From Chloroflexota bacterium (GTDB lineage: Bacteria; Chloroflexota; UBA6077; FW602-bin22; JACPRP01): DNA of 64,000 nt. Numbering within the stretch: position 1 is the first letter of the stretch; each line of letters begins with the position of its first letter. The translations under genes were made by a program, and so were the position numbers. The notes below the pieces were generated by a model. The model made no database searches, had not been told where the DNA came from, and worked only from the letters and a program-made list of their open reading frames with translations. Where the stretch lies: positions 1 through 64,000 of the forward strand of contig JACPRP010000125.1 in the NCBI GenBank assembly GCA_016189905.1, written 5' to 3'. Shown here in pieces: positions 48,990 through 57,587 of the stretch.

Positions 48990-49766
48990 ATGATAAGATC
49001 ATCTGACGAGGAGCTGTTTCTGTCGGTAGCAATAACCGCTTACAACGAAGAAGCGCGGATAGGCCCGAGCCTGGCGAAGATCGCCGCCTTTCTCGATAGT
49101 AATGGCTATCTGGCTGAGATCGTAGTCAACGACGATGGCTCTGAAGACAGAACTCAGGAGATAGTGCGCTCTTTCGAATGGCCGAGGCTGAAGCTCATTT
49201 GCTCGCCGAAGAACCAGGGGAAAGGCGCGGGCATCCGCAACTCCGTCCTAGCATCGCGCGGCCAGTACATCCTCTTCACCGACGCCGACCTGTCCACGAA
49301 CATCGAAGAGGTCGAGAAACTCCTGAAAGGGATCAAAGATGGCTGCGATATCGCCATCGGCTGTCGCATCCAGCCTGACGGCTACGACATGCGTGAGAGC
49401 CAGCCTTTTTACCGCCGCCTGTTCGGCAAAGTTTTCCACACGCTGACGTGGCTGTTCGTGATTCGGGGCATCGCCGATACGCAATCCGGGTTCAAATGCT
49501 TCCGAAAGGAGGCGGCGCACGACCTTTTCTCTTCGACAACTCTTGCCAGCATTATTTTTGACGTCGAAGTCCTCTATCTCGCGAGGAAACGTGGCTACCG
49601 CATCGTAGAAGTTCCCGTGGCGTGGACAAATGCCGGGGGGTCGAGAATGCGCGTCACGGCGGGGCACGCGCTCAGGGTGATCTGGGACCTGTTGAGCATC
49701 CCGCTGATTCATCGTGGGGGGCGCGGAAGGTCGGCGATTCGAGATCTGGAAAGCAAGATGGGCTGA
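48990..49766 (+). CDS. GT2 family glycosyltransferase (dolichyl-phosphate glucosyltransferase-like)
   Basis: GT-A glycosyltransferase of 258 aa. It shows LSVAITAYNEEARIGPSL, AEIVVNDDGSEDRTQEIV, NQGKGAGIRNSVLASRG, the metal site FTDADLSTNIEEV and DTQSGFKCFRKEAA with VEVPVAWTNAGGSRMRV near the end. The last motif is typical of enzymes that charge polyprenyl phosphate with glucose or a related sugar. No membrane segment. It follows the prepilin peptidase by 3 bp. It could supply lipid-linked sugar for surface glycans or pilin modification. Confidence 0.91.
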   Translation: MIRSSDEELFLSVAITAYNEEARIGPSLAKIAAFLDSNGYLAEIVVNDDGSEDRTQEIVRSFEWPRLKLICSPKNQGKGAGIRNSVLASRGQYILFTDADLSTNIEEVEKLLKGIKDGCDIAIGCRIQPDGYDMRESQPFYRRLFGKVFHTLTWLFVIRGIADTQSGFKCFRKEAAHDLFSSTTLASIIFDVEVLYLARKRGYRIVEVPVAWTNAGGSRMRVTAGHALRVIWDLLSIPLIHRGGRGRSAIRDLESKMG

Positions 49767-49788
49767 TGTCAAGAGTTAGTGGTCAAAA

Positions 49789-50544
49789 ATGAACCTGCTA
49801 ATCGAAGGTAGCCACCTCCTGGGCATCCCTCTGAGCGAGCACCAGCTAAGGCTCTTCCGACTGTATGCCGAAGAACTGGCGCTCTGGAACCGCCAGTTCA
49901 ATCTCACCGCCGTCACCGACTACGAAGGGATTCAGACCAGGCACTTTCTGGATTCCATCACCTGTCTACTGGCCTTCCCTGCAGTGGAAGTACGAGACCC
50001 GCCGTGTCAGATCGCTGGCCTGCCGTCGATGACAGGACTAAGAGTTATCGACATCGGGGCTGGAGGCGGCTTCCCCGGCCTTCCCCTCAAGATCGTTTGC
50101 CCCGAGATCACCCTGACACTGCTCGATTCAGTAGCCAAAAAGACGAAGTTTCTCGATCATTTGGTGAACAAGCTGGGCCTGGCGGGCGTACACGTGGTGA
50201 CCGGTCGAGCAGAGGAGGTTGCTCGCGACCCGCAACACCGCGAACGTTACGACGTCGTCGTGTCTCGCGCCGTCGCGGAGCTTGCCGTGCTGGCGGAGTT
50301 ATGCCTACCGTTTGCAAGGGTAGGCGGACGCATGATCGCGCCAAAAAAAGGGGCCCTGGAACGAGAGATCGAGATGGGAGAGGGCGCGGTAGAGCGCTTA
50401 GGTGGGCGAATGGGCAAGGCCATCGCCGTCGAGCTACCAGGGTTTCTCGACATACGCCATCTGATCGTCGTCGACAAAGTAAGCCCCACGCCTGCCGTCT
50501 ATCCACGCCGGCCCGGCATACCCTCCAAGAGACCGCTGAGGTGA
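49789..50544 (+). CDS. rsmG: 16S rRNA (guanine527-N7)-methyltransferase
   Basis: Methylates N7 of G527 in 16S rRNA; loss gives low-level streptomycin resistance in several bacteria. The 251-aa protein has the N-terminal helical part ELALWNRQFNLTAVTDYEGIQTRHFLDSI, motif I VIDIGAGGGFPGLPLKIV, then LLDSVAKKTKFLDHLV and VVSRAVAELAVLAELCLPF. A short insertion precedes motif I. It ends 34 bp before repeat DNA and is the last of the three-gene run. Confidence 0.95.
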   Translation: MNLLIEGSHLLGIPLSEHQLRLFRLYAEELALWNRQFNLTAVTDYEGIQTRHFLDSITCLLAFPAVEVRDPPCQIAGLPSMTGLRVIDIGAGGGFPGLPLKIVCPEITLTLLDSVAKKTKFLDHLVNKLGLAGVHVVTGRAEEVARDPQHRERYDVVVSRAVAELAVLAELCLPFARVGGRMIAPKKGALEREIEMGEGAVERLGGRMGKAIAVELPGFLDIRHLIVVDKVSPTPAVYPRRPGIPSKRPLR

Positions 50545-50599
50545 CGTTAGGTCCAAATGATAGTGTAGCAACTACAACGCAAACAGGTGTGGCACGGGC

Positions 50600-50680
50600 T
50601 TTCACCGCAAAGAGCGCCAAGAAATCCTTGGGAACCATTGCGCTCTTTGGGGAGAAACTTGTTGCGAATACCTAATACGA
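50600..50680. repeat. Repeat with CACCGCAAAGAGCG ends (also near 14.3 kb)
   Basis: TTTCACCGCAAAGAGCG and, after about 35 bp, GCGCTCTTTGGGG form an imperfect inverted repeat, similar to the one at about 14290-14400 with CCGCAAAGAGCG and CGCTCTTTGTG. The 50545-50802 gap holds no gene. Confidence 0.6.
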
Positions 50681-50802
50681 CAACGACGGTTCCACTTGGC
50701 TGCATACGGGCGACTGGCATTCGCTGACTAGCAGAGCCAATATCTTGAGCACTCAAGTAAGCTGGAGCGTAGTCGATTTATGCACGAACCGTCGTTGCAG
50801 TA

Positions 50803-51795
50803 CTAACCTATTAACCGGAACGCCAGGCGAAAGAGAAAGGCAAAAAGAGCGGCGAGCGGCAGCGTGAGGAACCATGCCAGCACGATATTGCCCGCGACGC
50901 CCCAGCGCACGGCCGAGAACCTGCGCGATGCCCCAACGCCCATAATCGACGACGAGATGACGTGGGTTGTGCTGACCGGAGCGCCGAAATGGGTAGCCAA
51001 TTGAATCACCAGCGCGGAAGACGTCTCGGCGGCGAAACCATTGACGGGCATCAGGCTGACCAGCCTCACGCCGAGCGTCTTGATTATCTTCCAGCCGCCC
51101 GCCGCCGTTCCCAAACCCATGGCAAGGGCCGCGACGGACATAACCCAAAGTGGCACCTCAAACGTCGGCAGGGCGCCGTAGGACACGAGCGCCATAGTTA
51201 TTATCCCCATGGTCTTCTGCGCGTCGTTCGAGCCGTGGCTGAAGGCCACGAAAGCCGCCGATAGAACCTGCAAGTGGCGAAAATAGCCGTTGACCTGTGA
51301 CTGCGACGAGCGCCTGAACAACCACATCAACAGGACCATGATCAGAAAGCCGAAGATTAGCCCGGCGATGGGGGATAAGAACAGAGAGCCGAAAATCGTG
51401 CTGAGCCCCTCGGGATTGAACACGCCAAGCCCGCTGCCGGCAATCGACGATCCGATGATCGCGGCAATCAGCGCGTGAGAAGAGCTGGTGGGAACACCAA
51501 AATACCAGGTGATGAGATTCCACACGATCGCGCCGAGTAAAGCCGCGGCAACAGTCTGCTGCGTGACCGCCTCTGGGGCAACTATGCCTGTGCCAATGGT
51601 CTTGGCCACCGCCGTCCCGACAAATGCGCCGACAAAGTTCAAAGAAGAGGCCATAACGATAGCTACCGCCGGTGGGAGCACCCGCGTGGAGACCGACGTA
51701 GCGATGGCATTTGCCGTGTCGTGGAAGCCATTGATGAAATCGAACGCCAGTGCCAGAATAACCACGAGCACAAGCAATGCCAAGGGATCAAGCAT
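50803..51795 (-). CDS. pit: Low-affinity inorganic phosphate transporter (Pit family)
   Basis: Membrane symporter for phosphate with cations, 330 aa. The Pit signatures are present in both halves: DFINGFHDTANAIATSVSTRVL near the N-terminus and FVAFSHGSNDAQKTMGII in the second half, with GVPTSSSHALIAAIIGSSIAG and APVSTTHVISSSIMGVGA. About nine hydrophobic segments. It overlaps the DUF47 gene by eight bases, the usual arrangement in which the PhoU-like DUF47 protein controls the transporter. Confidence 0.95.
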   Translation of the reverse strand: MLDPLALLVLVVILALAFDFINGFHDTANAIATSVSTRVLPPAVAIVMASSLNFVGAFVGTAVAKTIGTGIVAPEAVTQQTVAAALLGAIVWNLITWYFGVPTSSSHALIAAIIGSSIAGSGLGVFNPEGLSTIFGSLFLSPIAGLIFGFLIMVLLMWLFRRSSQSQVNGYFRHLQVLSAAFVAFSHGSNDAQKTMGIITMALVSYGALPTFEVPLWVMSVAALAMGLGTAAGGWKIIKTLGVRLVSLMPVNGFAAETSSALVIQLATHFGAPVSTTHVISSSIMGVGASRRFSAVRWGVAGNIVLAWFLTLPLAALFAFLFRLAFRLIG

Positions 51796-52417
51796 GCTTC
51801 ATTACCATTCCCTGTAGCACGTCCGCCACGTCTTCACAGCGGTCGGTCGCCTCTTCCAGTTGCCCGTAAATCTCTCGCCATCTTATCACGTCGATCGTAT
51901 TGGTAGGATTCTCAAAAAGGGCAACCAGAGCGGCGCGTTGAAGTTGATCCGCCTCGTTTTCGAGGCGGTTGATTTCGATGCAGCGATTCAGTATCTCTTT
52001 CATACGATCTCTTTTTCTCAATAGCGGCACGGCGCTGTTGATCTCCTCGGCCGACCTCACGAGAATGCTCGCAAACTTCTGAAGCTCCGGTGTCGGCCTC
52101 TCAATGCGGTAGATAAGCATCACATCCGCCGCCGCCTCGATGCGATCGACGACGTCGTCGATCGCGCTGGTCAGGTGGTGAATGTCTTCACGGTCAAACG
52201 GCGTCACGAAGGTGCTGTTGAGCTTGGCGATGATATCGTGCGTTATGGCATCGCCCTGGTGCTCGCGCTCGGTTATCTCACTCACCTTCTTTTCCACATC
52301 TTCGTAGTGGCTGAGCATTTCCTGGAGCAGTTTCGCTGCCTCCAGCATGTTTCGAGAAGCCTTCTCGAACATATCGAAGAACTTCTCCTCACGCGGAATC
52401 AGTCTGAGCCGGACCAC
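51788..52417 (-). CDS. DUF47/PhoU-like regulator of phosphate transporter
   Basis: All-helical cytosolic protein of 209 aa, of the TIGR00153/DUF47 family. GTG 52417 was chosen because GGAGGT lies 8 nt upstream; the track start adds nine residues. Marks: RLIPREEKFFDMFEKASRNML, EHQGDAITHDIIAKLNSTFVTPFDREDIHHLTSAIDDVVDRIEA and the C-terminal IDVIRWREIYGQLEEATDRCEDVADVL. Metal-binding acidic residues sit in EREHQGD and DREDIH. Co-translated with pit. Confidence 0.94.
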   Translation of the reverse strand: MVRLRLIPREEKFFDMFEKASRNMLEAAKLLQEMLSHYEDVEKKVSEITEREHQGDAITHDIIAKLNSTFVTPFDREDIHHLTSAIDDVVDRIEAAADVMLIYRIERPTPELQKFASILVRSAEEINSAVPLLRKRDRMKEILNRCIEINRLENEADQLQRAALVALFENPTNTIDVIRWREIYGQLEEATDRCEDVADVLQGMVMKHA

Positions 52418-52469
52418 GATAATACCTCCAAGCCTTGCAATCACTAGCTTCAGCGGCAGTCAGTCTATT

Positions 52470-54743
52470 TTACACAAAAAACGGCATCTTTTGCATGCAC
52501 GTCGGCGCGAGATTGATGGATTCGCTGGATGAGGTTATCACCGAGTCGTCAACGATAACGTCCAGGTCACCACTCTGCCTGGCGGTCGTTATCCCTGCGC
52601 GGTTTACCAGGATGTCGATTTTAGCTTTTCCCACGCGAAGGTTGCGCACCACTACCTCGTTAAGCCAGCCCGGTAAGGTCGGTCGCAGATAAATCTTCCG
52701 CTCCGCAGCATCCGCCCGGATGCCAAGAATAGTATGCAGGAAGAAGACCGGCGCGCCGGTTGCCCAGGCCTGGGGGGAGCAGGAAACCGGATATTCGGCC
52801 GGCATCGACTGATAGCGGAGATCACGGTCGAAGCCGCAGAAGAGCTCTGGTAAGCGTCCATAGCGAAATCGCAAACCCGCCAGAAAGATACCTGTTATCG
52901 TCTGGATCGCATATTCGTCCAGCCCGTAGCTCTTGAGCCCGGCTGCAACGATCGAATTATCGTGAGGCCAGACTGATCCGTTGTGATAGCTCATCGGATT
53001 AAAGTTCGGCGAACGACTGCTGAGCGTTCTGATCCCCCAGCCACTAAAGAGGTCTGGCGCCAGCAAGCGATCGGCCACCACCGACGCCTGATCCGGCTTC
53101 AGGATGCCCGACCAGAGGCAGTGGCCGGCCTCTGAAGTGACGGAAGGGATCTGACGCTTATCGCGGTCGAGGCCTTGAGCGCAGTAGCGCTCCTCTTCCA
53201 TCCAGAAATCCACGGCGAAGCGCTCGCGGAGCCTCTCCGCGTCATCCCGCAGCCTGGTCGCGAGGTCCCCATCTCCCTTCCGCGCAAGCAACTTCGCCAG
53301 CCGCAGCTTAGCATCGTAAACATAGCCCTGGGCCTCGATACAGGCGATCGGTGGCTCCGCAGGCTCGCCGTTGGGAAAGGCGAACGAATCGCGCGAATCC
53401 TTCCAGCCCTGGTTCCTCAATCCGCGAGGCGACAGGCTCTGATACTCGATATACCCATCGCCGTCGACATCACCGAATTCATCTATCCATTCGAGCGCCG
53501 CCATGGCCGATGGCAACAGCTCAGCATACAGGTCATCGTCGTCAAGCCAGTCCATCGCTTCTGAGAAAAGAATGAGAAACAGCGGGGTGGAATCGACGCT
53601 GCCATAGTATGGCGTGTGGGGGACCGCTCCACGCCGCGACATCTCGCCAACACGGGTCTCGTGCATTATCTTGCCCGGCTGCTCGTCGCGCCACTCACTT
53701 ACTTCCTTCCCCTGATGCAGCGCCAGAAAGCGCAAAGTACCGACGGCGATGTCACTGTTCAGCATCATAGTCTGAAGAGACGTTATGAGCGCGTCGCGAC
53801 CGAACGGGGCGGCAAACCAGGGTATTCCGGCGGACGGGAAGAGGCCGGTAGGGCGGTAGGTGAGCAGAGCGCGCAGGTCACTCTGCCCTCGGCGCAGCAT
53901 CCGGTTAAAGAACTCATTGTCGGTCTCGATAGAGGTGCACTCGGCGAACCATCTCTCGTACGAATCGCGGAGCTCCTTCACTTCGATATCGAAGAACGAG
54001 CGACGCGGCTTCTCGTCGGCGACAGCAGGCCTCACGTACATCGTGATCGAGTAGGGTTTGTTTGGCTCAAGGATCAAGCGAAAAACGGACTTTACCCCGG
54101 GAGGCAGGCTCTCCTTCTGGGCCACCGCGGTCGCACACGAGGCAGATTGGATCACCGTCGTCGTTTCATGGCTTCCACCCGCGAGAAACTCTAGCGATGT
54201 CGGCGGGGTCTCGAACACGATATCTGTCCGTCGCCTGACGTCGTCCAGCCCCAGGTAGTTGAGCGAGATCGTGGAATCCTGATATTCAGGAGCAAGAATC
54301 TTGCCCTGGCTTGGAGCGAGAACCTTTCCGTTAGGCTCGCGCGTCAGTCCCCGCACCTGAAACATGTCCTTGAAGTCAGCCGCGAGCAAGAGGACCAACT
54401 CCACGTCGACCGGAAAAGGATTGTAATTGAATAAGCCGATGCGTTCCTCCAATCCGCAATCGACGAATCGATTGCGGCGTATGCTCACGGTGTGCGAGCG
54501 CACCACTTCCCCAGAGCAGTTCAGCCAGGCGGGGTTGGCCATCTGCAAGTGGCCCATGAAGTTTTGTTCTGCCGAGCCGCTGAGGAGGATCGGTTTAGAG
54601 TTGTTGATTGTGAGATCGAAAACACTCAAGAAGCGGGTGTCGAGATAATAGAGCCCGAGGCCGAGGTTGTTTCCAAATGGCACGTCGCCCAGTTCATCGC
54701 TGACCAAGAATACCTGGTCCTCGATTAGTACAAGCTTTTCCAT
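52470..54743 (-). CDS. Glycogen debranching-type glycosidase (amylo-alpha-1,6-glucosidase-like)
   Basis: Two-domain enzyme, 757 aa. The N-terminal beta-sandwich (GDE_N-like) starts VLIEDQVFLVSDELGDVPFG with GLGLYYLDTRFLS. The C-terminal (alpha/alpha)6 domain has FPSAGIPWFAAPFGRDALIT, YYGSVDSTPLFLILFSEA, NQGWKDSRDSFAFPNGEPA, SGWGIRTLSSRSPNFNPMSYHNGSVWPHDNSIVA and CSPQAWATGAPVFFLHTILG. The Asp residues in GWKDSRDS and the acidic pair near SVWPHDN are the likely catalytic region. Cytosolic. It may trim glycogen or another alpha-glucan or mannosylated substrate. Not tightly linked to neighbours. Confidence 0.9.
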   Translation of the reverse strand: MEKLVLIEDQVFLVSDELGDVPFGNNLGLGLYYLDTRFLSVFDLTINNSKPILLSGSAEQNFMGHLQMANPAWLNCSGEVVRSHTVSIRRNRFVDCGLEERIGLFNYNPFPVDVELVLLLAADFKDMFQVRGLTREPNGKVLAPSQGKILAPEYQDSTISLNYLGLDDVRRRTDIVFETPPTSLEFLAGGSHETTTVIQSASCATAVAQKESLPPGVKSVFRLILEPNKPYSITMYVRPAVADEKPRRSFFDIEVKELRDSYERWFAECTSIETDNEFFNRMLRRGQSDLRALLTYRPTGLFPSAGIPWFAAPFGRDALITSLQTMMLNSDIAVGTLRFLALHQGKEVSEWRDEQPGKIMHETRVGEMSRRGAVPHTPYYGSVDSTPLFLILFSEAMDWLDDDDLYAELLPSAMAALEWIDEFGDVDGDGYIEYQSLSPRGLRNQGWKDSRDSFAFPNGEPAEPPIACIEAQGYVYDAKLRLAKLLARKGDGDLATRLRDDAERLRERFAVDFWMEEERYCAQGLDRDKRQIPSVTSEAGHCLWSGILKPDQASVVADRLLAPDLFSGWGIRTLSSRSPNFNPMSYHNGSVWPHDNSIVAAGLKSYGLDEYAIQTITGIFLAGLRFRYGRLPELFCGFDRDLRYQSMPAEYPVSCSPQAWATGAPVFFLHTILGIRADAAERKIYLRPTLPGWLNEVVVRNLRVGKAKIDILVNRAGITTARQSGDLDVIVDDSVITSSSESINLAPTCMQKMPFFV

Positions 54744-54918
54744 GGTCGGTGGCAGCTCCGCGCGCGATTCCTACGTATTAATCTCCTGGGCGATAGGGTC
54801 GATATCCGACACAAACCTGACACGCCTATCGAAGGCCGGTATGCAAAGGCCGCTCGCCAACATTGTAGCAGAAAAGCTGCGAACGTCAACTGATTTCGCG
54901 ATCTAATGATTTCGCGAT

Positions 54919-55635
54919 CTAAGCTGTCTTCTTTCTCAGCCTGGCGCCGGGCACCTCTCCGCCAGATTCGACCAGGGCCTTGATCTCGGCGTCGGTCGGG
55001 ATACGCCACTTTCGGTAGAACGTGCCAATTCGCAGTCCCCATGTGTCGTAGGTGATGGGGCAGATGACGTCATCCACCAGCGGTCGAAGCCGCTGAACCT
55101 CGAAGAGCGGGCTCACCGGCACGGCGACGATGACATCTCGAGGATTTCCTCGCTTCACCCAGTTGCAGGCGCTAATGGTGGGAAATCCAAGCGCCATCCC
55201 ATCGTCGGCGATGATGACGGTTTTGTTGGCGAGCTCAGGGACCGGTCGTGCTCCTCTATACACGGACATCTCATCGCTCGCCTCATCCTGCGCATCCCGG
55301 GCGAGGTGGCGGATGGCGTCTCTTTTGATGCCCCACTGCGCGGCAAGGGCGTAGTTGAGGATAACCACGTCCTGCGTGACAGCCCCGAAAGCCGTCTCCG
55401 GCTGTTGTGGAACCCGCAAGAGCCGGGATATCACGATATCCATTGGGGCCTTGAGCCGTTGGGCCAGTGAGAAAGCAACCTCTACCCCCCCTTTAGAAAT
55501 CGCCAAGACGATGACATCCTTCTTGCCCTGGTACTTCACTAGCAGCTTTGCAAGCGATTGGCCTGCCTGAAGTCGATCCTCGTATTCCGGTGCTTTAGCC
55601 AGCATTACCAACACCCGATCATATGATACAGCCAA
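54919..55635 (-). CDS. Phosphoribosyltransferase domain protein
   Basis: Type I PRTase fold, up to 238 aa. The PRPP motif is VIIADDGMALGFPTISA, and the N-terminal ISKGGVEVAFSLAQRL and DIVISRLLRVPQQPETAFGAV match a family of orphan PRTases often found beside stress or hydrolase genes. The start may be Met at residue 11 (MLAKAPEYEDRLQAG), where the family similarity begins. No substrate can be assigned; many relatives lack a defined base and could have regulatory roles. Confidence 0.85.
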   Translation of the reverse strand: MAVSYDRVLVMLAKAPEYEDRLQAGQSLAKLLVKYQGKKDVIVLAISKGGVEVAFSLAQRLKAPMDIVISRLLRVPQQPETAFGAVTQDVVILNYALAAQWGIKRDAIRHLARDAQDEASDEMSVYRGARPVPELANKTVIIADDGMALGFPTISACNWVKRGNPRDVIVAVPVSPLFEVQRLRPLVDDVICPITYDTWGLRIGTFYRKWRIPTDAEIKALVESGGEVPGARLRKKTA

Positions 55636-55644
55636 GCTGACGTG

Positions 55645-55863
55645 TCAATGCAAGCGAGGTCGGAAGTAGGCCATGTAGAACACAAGAGCCAGGCCTGTTA
55701 TCGCCCCGAGCGCAATTGCCGTGGTAGCCAATGGATGGTGCTCGGCCTGAGCGCGAACGTTCATCGTCTCTCTAACGCGTCGCTCGAGCTCGTTCAGCAC
55801 ACGGTCAGTATCGGCTCGCAGATATTCTATCTCCCGCTCGATATCGGCTGTCTTTTTACCCAT
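55645..55863 (-). CDS. DUF3618-like small membrane-anchored protein
   Basis: Small protein of 72 aa from ATG 55863 with GGGAGGATG upstream. It opens MGKKTADIEREIEYLRADTD then RVLNELERRV, an acidic amphipathic helix as in DUF3618, followed by a C-terminal membrane helix LATTAIALGAITGLALVFYMAYF. The start codon lies inside the upstream holin-like gene (37-bp overlap), so the pair is co-translated. Likely a partner in envelope stress, as with YqjD/YqjE pairs in other bacteria. Confidence 0.83.
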   Translation of the reverse strand: MGKKTADIEREIEYLRADTDRVLNELERRVRETMNVRAQAEHHPLATTAIALGAITGLALVFYMAYFRPRLH

Positions 55864-56228
55864 TCTACATCCTCCCTCAACGACTCCCTGGTCTTTGCCA
55901 AAGGCTTTACTTGCAAGCGGGCTTTGCCGATAAGTAACACAAGGACGCCGACGACCAAGAAGAAGATACCCACGATTAGCGCCGCGAGCCAATCTGGCAT
56001 CGCCCTGGAGATCAAAAAGATACCGGTCACGATGAACGAGACCCATGCCGACAGGAGCAAGACTGCCCCGACAATCGCCAGCATCGCACCTCGAAGGGCA
56101 TGCGAGAAATCCTCCCGTGCCTCTTCCTTCGCCAGATCGATCTGTTTGTCGACGATGAGTGCCACATTGTTGGCCAATCGGCGAATCAGATCAGCCCATC
56201 CGAGGCCTTCAATTCTCTCTGCACGCAT
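55827..56228 (-). CDS. Phage-holin-like membrane protein (DUF1469/YqjE type)
   Basis: Membrane protein of 133 aa. The N-terminal helix LIRRLANNVALIVDKQIDLAKEEAREDFSH is typical of the YqjE/Actinobacterial holin superfamily, followed by two membrane helices, MLAIVGAVLLLSAWVSFIVTGIF and WLAALIVGIFFLVVGVLVLL, and a charged tail. Despite the family name, these are chromosomal envelope proteins; no phage genes are nearby. It overlaps the DUF3618-like gene. Confidence 0.88.
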   Translation of the reverse strand: MRAERIEGLGWADLIRRLANNVALIVDKQIDLAKEEAREDFSHALRGAMLAIVGAVLLLSAWVSFIVTGIFLISRAMPDWLAALIVGIFFLVVGVLVLLIGKARLQVKPLAKTRESLREDVEWVKRQPISSGR

Positions 56229-56365
56229 GGCTCATACCTCCCCATTAACGCCGTCTCGCGATAATATTGCAAAACCTGTGCCAGGAGCCGGTATGAGTCT
56301 TGCAGGTACAAGAAGATTAGCTTACCGTGACCGCGCAAGGGCGAATGAGTGAGGAGGTGATTTGT

Positions 56366-56665
56366 GTGGAAGACTTGTTGAGGAAATGGGGGGATCAAGA
56401 GCCCAAGTTGCGGCGGGACTGGCATCGCAAGTTTGGCTACACTGGTCTGGAATGGGGGTCGATAAGAGACGCCTACCAGTTTGGGTGGATCGCCGCTCAA
56501 TTGCCTGAGTTCGAAGGATACTCCTGGAACCAGGTAGAGAAGGACCTATCAGAACACTGGTATAACCCGCAGCTAGCCACCGAGGAATCGGCATGGGATT
56601 ATGTTAAGGAAGCGGTAGAGACCGGATGGACCAGGGCGCGCGAAGGGCTGAAGCGCGCGGCGTAG
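56366..56665 (+). CDS. Small Trp-rich hypothetical protein
   Basis: Unrecognised protein of 99 aa from GTG 56366, supported by GAGGAGGTGA 8 nt upstream; the track start at 56327 is earlier and unsupported. It contains evenly spaced aromatic motifs: RRDWHRKFGYTGLEWGSIRD, AYQFGWIAAQ, YSWNQVEKDLSEHW, then AWDYVKEAVETGWTRARE. The repeated W/Y...R/E pattern suggests a compact helical domain similar to small stress-linked proteins found beside BON or YqjE-type genes, but no function is known. It is the only plus-strand gene in this stretch. Confidence 0.78.
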   Translation: MEDLLRKWGDQEPKLRRDWHRKFGYTGLEWGSIRDAYQFGWIAAQLPEFEGYSWNQVEKDLSEHWYNPQLATEESAWDYVKEAVETGWTRAREGLKRAA

Positions 56666-56689
56666 CGCCGTTGCTATGAGCCCAGTTTC

Positions 56690-56795
56690 AACACGGAGAC
56701 ATCTTCTGCGGAAGGACAGGTCCTTCACTCGTTTATTATGGGAACGAGTGAAGGACAGGCAGGAGGTACGGAGATGGAGAAGGTGGACAACCATT
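56690..56795. repeat. Palindromic repeat matching the insertion in the GH36-like gene
   Basis: CAACACGGAGACATC-TTCTGCGGAAGGAC at about 56692-56720 matches the sequence inside the GH36-like gene near 30.64 kb with few changes. It is followed by TCCTTCACTCGTT...AACGAGTGAAGGA, a perfect 13-bp inverted repeat around TATTATGGG. Confidence 0.75.
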
Positions 56796-56868
56796 ATTAG
56801 CTTCTCCGTGTCCCCGTGTGGCTCGTAACCTTCACGATTGTTTGGTCATCTCACGGTCAGATGAAGAT

Positions 56869-56906
56869 AAGCAAGCCCTGAGCGTCCGAGCTCAGGGCTT
56901 GCTTTT
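56869..56906 (+). terminator. Strong bidirectional terminator
   Basis: AAGCAAGCCCTGAGC (56869-56883) pairs perfectly with GCTCAGGGCTTGCTT (56890-56904) across a 6-nt loop and is followed by TT, giving a TTTT run on the plus strand. It lies between the plus-strand Trp-rich gene and the minus-strand BON gene and can serve both. Confidence 0.9.
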
Positions 56907-56951
56907 GTGACAAGCGTCTCTATCGCGATCGCGTCCAGCGCCACCCTGCGG

Positions 56952-57533
56952 TTAGCGCCGCCGCGGCTTGGTGGTCTGCGATGTGGTAGCGGTCTCTGTC
57001 ATTCCTGCTCGTGGAGCGCTCTTAATCCGCCGCTGGCCGGAGACCGTCAGATTGTTGTGCAGGTCGGTTACACCCGGGACCCACCACGTGTCGTCACCAG
57101 CCGCGTGTTTCACCGTCTTATTCGGCACCGTGCCACTCAGCACCACTGTGCCAGCTTCCACCTCGACATTGATGTCGGCATCGTACGGAATCAGGGGATC
57201 GGCGTCGATCGAGTCGTAAACCATCTCGGTTATCTCTTCATCGGTGGGAAGACCCGTCGCGGCGTATTGAGGCGAATACGTACCACCCCAGCGCCGTAGA
57301 CCGCCCAGGCCCCAGCCTCCGTACGCCCCGTTGAAACCAGGGCCGAAGCCGCCAAATCCCCCGCCTGCCATCGCGGGTGATAGGCCGGGATGCCAGACAG
57401 GGCCACTATAACCGCAGACGGGGCAATGGAAGGCACCGAATGTGCCCATCATCGATCCCTGGTTCATGCCCCCGGCCATCGGGCCACCCATTTGCCCGAA
57501 TGTGCCGGGCTGCATTGGAAATCCATATTGCAT
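56952..57533 (-). CDS. CPxC / Gly-rich BON-domain protein
   Basis: 193 aa from ATG 57533 (AGGAGGT about 11 nt upstream). The N-terminal 90 residues are Met/Gly/Pro/Tyr-rich (QPGTFGQMGGPMAGGMNQGS) and hold one FHCPVCGYSGP pair that could bind zinc. A BON domain follows (about 95-170): DEEITEMVYDSIDADPLIPY then VEVEAGTVVLSGTVPNKTVK. BON domains bind lipid membranes or act as envelope attachment modules. No signal peptide is evident. The end is basic. It is a paralogue of the gene at 58687-59364, last of four BON genes in one run. Confidence 0.88.
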   Translation of the reverse strand: MQYGFPMQPGTFGQMGGPMAGGMNQGSMMGTFGAFHCPVCGYSGPVWHPGLSPAMAGGGFGGFGPGFNGAYGGWGLGGLRRWGGTYSPQYAATGLPTDEEITEMVYDSIDADPLIPYDADINVEVEAGTVVLSGTVPNKTVKHAAGDDTWWVPGVTDLHNNLTVSGQRRIKSAPRAGMTETATTSQTTKPRRR

Positions 57534-57587
57534 GGTTGTCAAACCTCCTAATCTAGCTCGACGTGTTCACTAATTCGAGGCGGTGTG

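Noticed and set aside
55827-56228. Prophage holin
   Set aside because: The family name comes from Pfam; the gene is paired with a DUF3618-like membrane gene and no other phage gene is nearby.
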